Assembly (NCBI GenBank): GCA_038496445.1
Contig: JALMLS010000039.1
Location: forward strand, 55,096-119,095
Reading direction: 5' to 3'
Length of the DNA: 64,000 nt
Source of the DNA: Trichosphaerium sp. ATCC 40318
Lineage: Eukaryota; Discosea; Flabellinia; Trichosidae
Under the pieces are notes generated by a model. It was given only the letters and a program-made list of their open reading frames with translations, ran no database searches and was not told where the DNA came from. The stretch's first letter is position 1. Each line of letters begins with the position of its first letter. Shown here in pieces: positions 58,398-64,000 of the stretch. Made by a program: the position numbers and the translations under genes.

Positions 58398-59717
58398 TTA
58401 ATCAGTATAAATATAGACACCACGTTCTACAAGGTACACTTCTACACCTATTTTTTTCAAATCATAAATGATATCTTTGTTGACAGTACTACTATGTTTC
58501 AATTCCTTTAAATATGAGAGTGTACACAAGCTCTCACCTTTTACTTTTGAACATGAATCAATATTAAGAATATGAACTCCAACAAGTTCCGCAATACCCA
58601 AGTCTGTAACTTGCTTACAGTCGAAGATGTTGACTGTATGAGCAGAAGCTAGATACTTCAAATGATCATCTGTGATTTTCGTGTGAGACAAGTTAATGTC
58701 ATGCACACCTTGCAATGCCTTTAAACATTCACCTGTAACTTTTGTTGATGCTAGATCAATAGTATGTACACCAGCTAGCGCCTTGATACCATCATCAGTA
58801 ACTGCTGTGTAGTGTAGATCAATCACATGTACGCCAGCCAAAGCTTGAATGCTCTTATCCGTAATTAATACACACTGACCCAAATCAATGGTATGGACAC
58901 CTTTCAATGGTTTCAAATCATCATCTGTGATGTGCTTATGAGGTAATGTGATCGTATGTACGCCTGCCAATGCCTTCAAACCATAGCCTGTAACATTAGT
59001 TCCAAACAAACGGATTTTATGCACACCGCTCAGTAACTTGATTACCTCATGTGTTATATTTTTACACCAAGTTAAGTCTATAGTATGTACACCTTTCAAC
59101 ACGTTTAAACATTCATCAGAAACACTTGTATTAGTTAAATCAATTGTATGAACACCCTTAAGCGCTTTGACGCCTTCGTTTGTTATTCCTTTACAATGTG
59201 CTAGGTTTATAGTATGTACACCTTTCAGTGACTTTAATCCATTGTCTGTAACGTCTGTATTACGTAGATTAATCACGTGTACTCCAGATAATAGTTTGAT
59301 GCCCTTGTCTGTAATTCTTCGACAATCTGACAAATTAATGTTGTTCACGCCTGATAATGCTTTAATACCCCTATCTGTTATTTCAGAACAAAAAAGATTA
59401 ATAGTAAGGACGCCTGAAAGTAAAAGCATGTTGCTGTCAGTAGCATGGACATCAATATTAGATAAAGTTATTGTTGTATTTTGAAGTAGAGGGCTTCCCG
59501 AAAGTCTAGTCAGCTCGCTTTCGTTCATTACGACAATGTTATTGTATCCAACGTGGTTGTGAACAATATCTCGCAATAGATGGCATGTTTGGGCTGTACG
59601 AAGTGTATACCTCCCTTGGTTGAGAATATGCACAATAATCTCAACTGGCAGCGCGATTAGGTCGAAGGTTTGGTGATTTGAACCACTTTCTATCGTTTGC
59701 TGTTCACGTGCGTTCAT
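58398..59717 (-). CDS. F-box / leucine-rich repeat protein
   Basis: This intronless frame of 439 codons starts MNAREQQTIESGSNHQTFDL. The F-box-like segment (LPVEIIVHILNQGRYTLRTA with QTCHLLRDIVHNHVGYNNIV) is close to that of the 28.5-kb family. About fourteen GVHxIxL repeats follow, for example GVHTIDLTNTSVSDECLNVL and GVHKIRLFGTNVTGYGLKAL, and then a unique C-terminal part (SSTVNKDIIYDLKKIGVEVY) without repeats. Its repeats are individually distinct, unlike those at 28.5 kb. The F-box suggests Skp1 binding and an SCF ligase role, by family inference only. A CACGTG site sits just at the start codon (59.7 kb). Confidence 0.85.
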   Translation of the reverse strand: MNAREQQTIESGSNHQTFDLIALPVEIIVHILNQGRYTLRTAQTCHLLRDIVHNHVGYNNIVVMNESELTRLSGSPLLQNTTITLSNIDVHATDSNMLLLSGVLTINLFCSEITDRGIKALSGVNNINLSDCRRITDKGIKLLSGVHVINLRNTDVTDNGLKSLKGVHTINLAHCKGITNEGVKALKGVHTIDLTNTSVSDECLNVLKGVHTIDLTWCKNITHEVIKLLSGVHKIRLFGTNVTGYGLKALAGVHTITLPHKHITDDDLKPLKGVHTIDLGQCVLITDKSIQALAGVHVIDLHYTAVTDDGIKALAGVHTIDLASTKVTGECLKALQGVHDINLSHTKITDDHLKYLASAHTVNIFDCKQVTDLGIAELVGVHILNIDSCSKVKGESLCTLSYLKELKHSSTVNKDIIYDLKKIGVEVYLVERGVYIYTD

Positions 59718-60031
59718 TTTAAAATCACAACCTCGCTATAAGTTGATTCAAACGCTAGTGGAAGGGTCCAAGTTCGAAAAAATTAAGCCAACCCAAAAAA
59801 AAGAATCACGTGCCAAACTTACACAGTTCAACATAAACGACGAACAAAACTGCTTTTTTCGACGTTAGTTTCCCGAAATGCATTTTAAGCACTGGTACTG
59901 CATCTACGGAAACAACGCCACTACGCTAGCACAGTGGAGGCAGGATTTTGATTCTTTTACGATTGAGTTATTTCGTCAAAAAAGTCAACGGTATTTTGAC
60001 TTCTTTTTTCAGTTTAGCTGTTCCTAACAAG
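59718..60031. promoter_or_regulatory. Divergent 5' region of F-box/LRR and protease genes
   Basis: About 310 bp lie between the two start codons. There are CACGTG sites near 59.71 and 59.81 kb. A ttttttcag just before the protease start could be the end of a 5'-UTR intron. Confidence 0.4.
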
Positions 60032-62090
60032 ATGCAAATCACCTTGGTAACATTCACTATCTTACTTGCTTGTGCTTTGGCACAAGTTTCGAGGCCTGGT
60101 ACCCCAAGAAGCTTCAAAATCAAAGAGTTGGCAGAAACACCTGTCTACAAGACTGGACACGTTGATGCGTATGCCATGATGGAAGAAGATGAGATGAACC
60201 GCGTTTCTGATGTAAAATTACCTTACCGCTTCGGTTACCCTTTCTTCGTTAATATTACAACTGATAACTCAGGTGTATGGCAAGTAGAGAAAGGTAAGTA
60301 ACAATTTCTAACCACTTGAACGTAAAAACACGTAATTTTTTTTTTGTTTGTTCTCTTTTTTTTGCGAACAAGTATCGTCTTTATGTTTATGTCGTTTCGT
60401 GTTATTAAAATTACAAAAGAAAAGTCACCTCCAAAATGAAAAATTTTTAAATCACGTGATTGAATTTTTCCGCTGTTAAACGGACTAACTTTGGTTTTTT
60501 TTTTGTAGCTGGAAAGTACAGACTTTGGCGTCTTGCTATTAAATGTGATCACGCTTATTCAATCAATCTTGTCTTCTCGCGTTATAGACTACCTCCTGGA
60601 GCTAGCTTGTATGTCTACACCCCAGACTTCAAAACAACTCTCGGTGCTTTTACCGAAGACAACAACAAGAACGACTATTTGATGGCAATTCAACCAATAT
60701 CTGGTACAGAGCTCGTCATTGAGGTACGTATTTTTATTGCGCTATTGCTTTATTTTTAAATACGCGTAACACGTGACTGTGATCTATTGTGAACGCTTCC
60801 TTTTTTTGATATTTTTGGTTCGCGTTGTTTTATGGTTAACTTTGTTTTTATAGTACAATGAGTTGATCGACACAGCGTTCAAGGGAGAGATTGCTATCTC
60901 TACTATTGTCCACGCTTACAGACCAGTATTTTCTCAACTCACTAGAGGACCATCTGAGTTCTGTAATATCAACGTTGCTTGCCCAGAAGCCGAGTACGCT
61001 TTTGAGTTTTTAGTATTTTTTTCAGCAAGTTTTTTTTTCTAAACGAAGTTAGCGATTGGCAAGATCAATCACAAGCAGTTGCTTTGATCACCACTGGATC
61101 TGGTAATGCCGTATGTACTGGAAGTATTCTCCACAATACTAAAAAAGATTTCAAACCTCTTTTCCTTACCGCCAACCACTGTTTGGGCAACCCTTCCACA
61201 TGGGTACGTCTTTTGGAAGTTTATAAAAAAATAACGAAAAGTTATTTGATCTTTTGTGCTAACTGTTCTCTTTCAGGTCTACGTATTCAACTACCAATCC
61301 CCAACATGTGATGGTGATATTGGCCAAAAAACTGATTCTATTCAAGGTGGTACACTTCTTGCTAGAGGTGCTGCTTCAGACTTTGCTTTGGTAGAGCTTA
61401 GTGAAGCAATTCCAAAATCATACAATGGTAAACAATCACTAGCGCACTTTTAGATGATTTGTGTTTAATAACCTTTTTAGTCTTTTTTGCCGGTTGGTCT
61501 GCTGTCAATGTACCTGCTGTATCAACTGTTGGTATCTCACACCCATCTGGAGACATCAAGGTAATGATTTCTCGGTTTTTTGCGAATTGAAAAAAGTCAC
61601 GTGACGTAACTTTTTTTGATAAAAATTCACGTGAATAATTACATCTGTTTAACATGTTTAACATGTTTTTTCGTGTTAGTTGTTCGCTAATATTGTTGTG
61701 TTTATTATTAGAAAATCGCTGTAAACAAGGACCGTGTTACTTCTTCTCAATGGTCTGGTCAATACAGGGATACTCATTGGAGAGTAAACTTCTGGGATGA
61801 CGGTACAACTGAGCCTGGTTCATCTGGTTCTGCTCTTTTTGATCAAAATGGACGTGTTGTTGGTCAACTACATGGAGGTGCCGCTTCATGCTACAGAATT
61901 GACTACGATGTATACGGAAAGGCACGTGAAGACAGAAAAATAAAATACAAGGGTCAAATGTTTTTTTGACATTTTGTATTAGATCTCTTATTCATGGGCT
62001 GCTGGTTCCAGCGATGCTGATCGTTTGGATGTATGGTTAGATCCTGAAAATACTGGTACTACTGTATTTGATGGTGAATATCAGCCGTAG
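60032..62090 (+). CDS. Secreted lysyl-endopeptidase-like serine protease (S1)
   Basis: This gene has about eight exons, starting at 60032 with a signal peptide (MQITLVTFTILLACALAQ). A beta-rich propeptide-like region follows (KYRLWRLAIKCDHAYSINLV, then ELVIEYNELIDTAFKGEIAI). The catalytic domain has the Cys pattern CNINVACPE and CTGSILHNT, the His in FLTANHCLG, the Asp in ASDFALVELSEAIP, and the Ser in EPGSSGSALFDQNGRVVGQL. It closes with SADRLDVWLDPENTG. This order matches bacterial lysyl endopeptidases (Achromobacter protease I type) rather than animal trypsins. The full triad is present, so an active extracellular or vacuolar protease is likely. The junction at about 61.03 kb is uncertain. 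Introns contain several CACGTG sites. Confidence 0.85.
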
Positions 62091-62391
62091 ATGATGACAA
62101 CGATATACTGTACAGAGCTCTTTAAATAAAGCTCTTTTTGTCTTCTTTTTTTGTTAACGTTATAATACCTTCTTATTCCTGTACACCTAAATTCTATACA
62201 CGCGTTGTGTTGCATTACAAGAAAACTGAACAAAAAAACGGTTACCAGTAACAAAACGGTCCGCAAAGATCCTTTGAGTCAAAATGAGTAAGATCCATTT
62301 ATGTTACACAACAGCCTCAACCGGCGCTACGCTCATAGGCATTGTACTACTAAGAAATACACGCCTCAAATCATAAAAAAACAGTTCCCTA
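62091..62391. other. Spacer without a gene
   Basis: This short spacer runs between the protease stop and the frameshifted F-box/LRR gene. No feature is seen. Confidence 0.4.
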
Positions 62392-63281
62392 ATGAGTAAA
62401 GACGAACGGGAAACTATAGAACTTCTAGACATACCGACAGAGATACTGGCGCACTTGCTTGATTTTTTAGACCGCAGTTATAGATTCCCGCTTCTCAAAG
62501 CTGTAAACGATTATCATCCATAATACTACACCACGTGGGATACAAACGAATCTCTGTTAAATCAAGATCAGACTGTTCACGTCTTTCAGGAAGTCCACTA
62601 CTAATAAACACGGAAATATACTTTGGAGATTTCATAGAAGCAACAGACTCAGATCTTTCTCTAATTTCAGGTGTTCGCAGGCTATTCCTTCGTACAAATC
62701 ATGGTATCACCGATAGAGGGTTACACCGTGCTACTGGTGTTCAATCTTTAACACTACAAGATTGTAAACGCATTACAGATTTCGGAATAGGACCACTTGT
62801 TAAAAATCTTAAAACAATTTGTCTGATAGATGTAGGGTATTATCAATTGACGTTACTTTTTCTTACTGGAATACCGAGTATTAGTTTACCATCATCGAAA
62901 ATACTTACAGATGACATACTGCATAAATTAGCTGGTGTACATACAATCGATTTAAGTGGTTGTAAACGCATCTCAGATAAAGGTATCTCATCATTGGCAG
63001 GTGTACATAAAATATACCTATGTAGCACAAACGTGACCGACAAAGGTATATCAGCTCTTGCTGGTGTGCACACTATTGATATATCTTGGTGTTTGGGAGT
63101 AACTGGATCCTGTATGAAAGATATATCAGACGCATATGAAGTTAAATTATCGTATACTAGTGCCAGTGATTATTGGATTGATCAACTTACCGGCGTCAAA
63201 GTATTACAATTACAAAATTGTAATATTACAAACAAGTGTCTAATTGCTTTGGCACAAAGAGGTGTTACAGTATGTAGGTAG
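62392..63281 (+). pseudogene. F-box/LRR gene with a frameshift in the F-box
   Basis: The frame from 62392 reads an F-box start (LLDIPTEILAHLLDFLDRSY) but runs into a stop at 62523. From about 62490 another frame carries the matching continuation (ASQSCKRLSSIILHHVGYKR, then LSGSPLLINTEIYFGD). About seven LRRs of the GVHxIxL type follow, ending NITNKCLIALAQRGVTVCR. The switch falls at the word agattcccgc (62482-62491) and no intron fits there, so the gene carries an indel or a sequencing error. The LRR part stays open to 63281. If translated from an internal Met it would give an LRR protein without an F-box. Confidence 0.75.
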
Positions 63282-64000
63282 ACTAACACGTGTACAAACT
63301 GTAGTAAACACCCATAAACCAATTTCCTGCATTCCAGAACTTAGCTCTCCCGCTTCGGACGAAGTGGCTACAATACTAACAAAAACAATAAAAATATGAG
63401 AAAGTCCATACTGGAGTTCGAGATCGCGTCATTATTATAACGCGCCATTGACAGTATAAAATCAACCCTGTTTTATAAGTGGTATATATTAACATAACCA
63501 ATAGTCGCAACACAAAAGAAGAAGTAGTGGTTTGTCTCATATTCCCAACGTTCTGAAAGTGAGTTGAATGGAAACATTAAGTAGCAACTACCCAGTATTA
63601 TCAGTGAACAAGCACTGTTAGACACGTCCCAAGTTATTCAGATAAGCCATAAGGCTTTGCTTAGTTGCAGATAACGGCAACTCCTTATCAGTAAGGCCAA
63701 AATCCTGAGCAGAAAATCCGTTGAATTTCGTTACAATATTGTTTTATGTTTGAACTTTTTTTGGTTTTCGAGTTTAGTCTTACAATTTGTTTTAACAATC
63801 CTTTATACAATATAACAAAAAAATAGCTCACACTTGAGCTCAACATGAAAGCACGAAACGGCGAAGAACCCAATTTTGTGGATTTGGTACACTCTAGCAT
63901 GTCTGTCTGCTACAAATTGGGAGTGGCTTTTTAACAAGTAGGGTTAACACTAACTTAGGATAGCATTTCAAGTCAAATCCTCCAGGCAAAACTTTTTTTT
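63282..64000. other. End of window, no gene seen
   Basis: This is A+T-rich sequence with one CACGTG site near 63.29 kb. No supported exon or repeat is seen before the window ends. Confidence 0.45.

Overview
This is a nuclear eukaryotic sequence, most likely from a unicellular protist. Nearly every conserved gene is split by short spliceosomal introns of about 45-70 nt (a few are longer). The introns usually begin GTACG or GTAAG and end TAG, CAG or AAG, and they lie in A+T-rich DNA (about one third G+C by eye). I cannot place the organism to a phylum from the sequence alone. For eight genes I summed the exon lengths and got an exact multiple of three: the CDC5-like gene, the P450, the lectin, the RCC1-like gene and four small secreted, membrane or lipid-anchored proteins.

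Layout from left to right: a dual-specificity phosphatase (1-759); two poorly resolved membrane-protein genes on the minus strand (1.3-1.8 kb and 4.3-5.5 kb); an F-box/LRR gene (5.6-6.5 kb); CDC5-like splicing factor (6.8-10.0 kb, minus) divergent from a Shoc2-like LRR gene (10.3-13.7 kb); an F-box-like/MORN-variant gene (13.9-14.8 kb); a predicted myristoylated protein of unknown family (15.6-16.9 kb); a TTAA-flanked candidate MITE (17.2-18.1 kb) touching a short F-box/LRR gene (18.1-18.7 kb); a cytochrome P450 (19.6-22.0 kb); small secreted proteins (22.5-22.9 and 25.5-26.9 kb); a small protein ending in a CaaX box (27.1-27.6 kb); the longest F-box/LRR gene (28.5-29.9 kb); a DUF4215 membrane protein whose intron holds a hAT-like element (30.1-32.2 kb); a Cys-rich membrane protein (32.8-33.3 kb); F-box-like/MORN copy 1 (34.2-35.3 kb); METTL3 m6A methyltransferase (36.0-38.7 kb, minus) head to head with a transportin-3/importin-13 gene (38.8-43.4 kb); an RCC1-like protein (43.7-45.1 kb); F-box/LRR (45.5-46.8 kb); a small basic protein; a neurochondrin-like gene (48.0-49.7 kb); an LRR relic; a hAT-like MITE (51.2-51.6 kb); a secreted C-type-lectin protein with a Pro/Thr stalk (51.7-53.6 kb) and a lectin pseudogene (54.6-54.9 kb); a secreted protein (55.7-56.2 kb); F-box-like/MORN copy 2 (56.9-58.1 kb); F-box/LRR (58.4-59.7 kb); a lysyl-endopeptidase-like secreted protease (60.0-62.1 kb); and a frameshifted F-box/LRR gene (62.4-63.3 kb).

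Two themes dominate. The first is a set of single-copy housekeeping genes for RNA processing (CDC5, METTL3) and nuclear import. The second, woven between them, is an expanding lineage-specific set of F-box proteins whose C-terminal arrays are either LRRs of a GVHxIxL type or MORN-variant repeats. Members differ in repeat number, sit on both strands, are partly broken, and are linked by inverted segmental duplications (18.7-19.6 kb with 27.9-28.5 kb; 34.2-35.7 kb with 56.5-58.1 kb). This looks like a fast-changing repertoire of SCF-type substrate adaptors; that role is inference. The hexamer CACGTG is strikingly frequent across the window.
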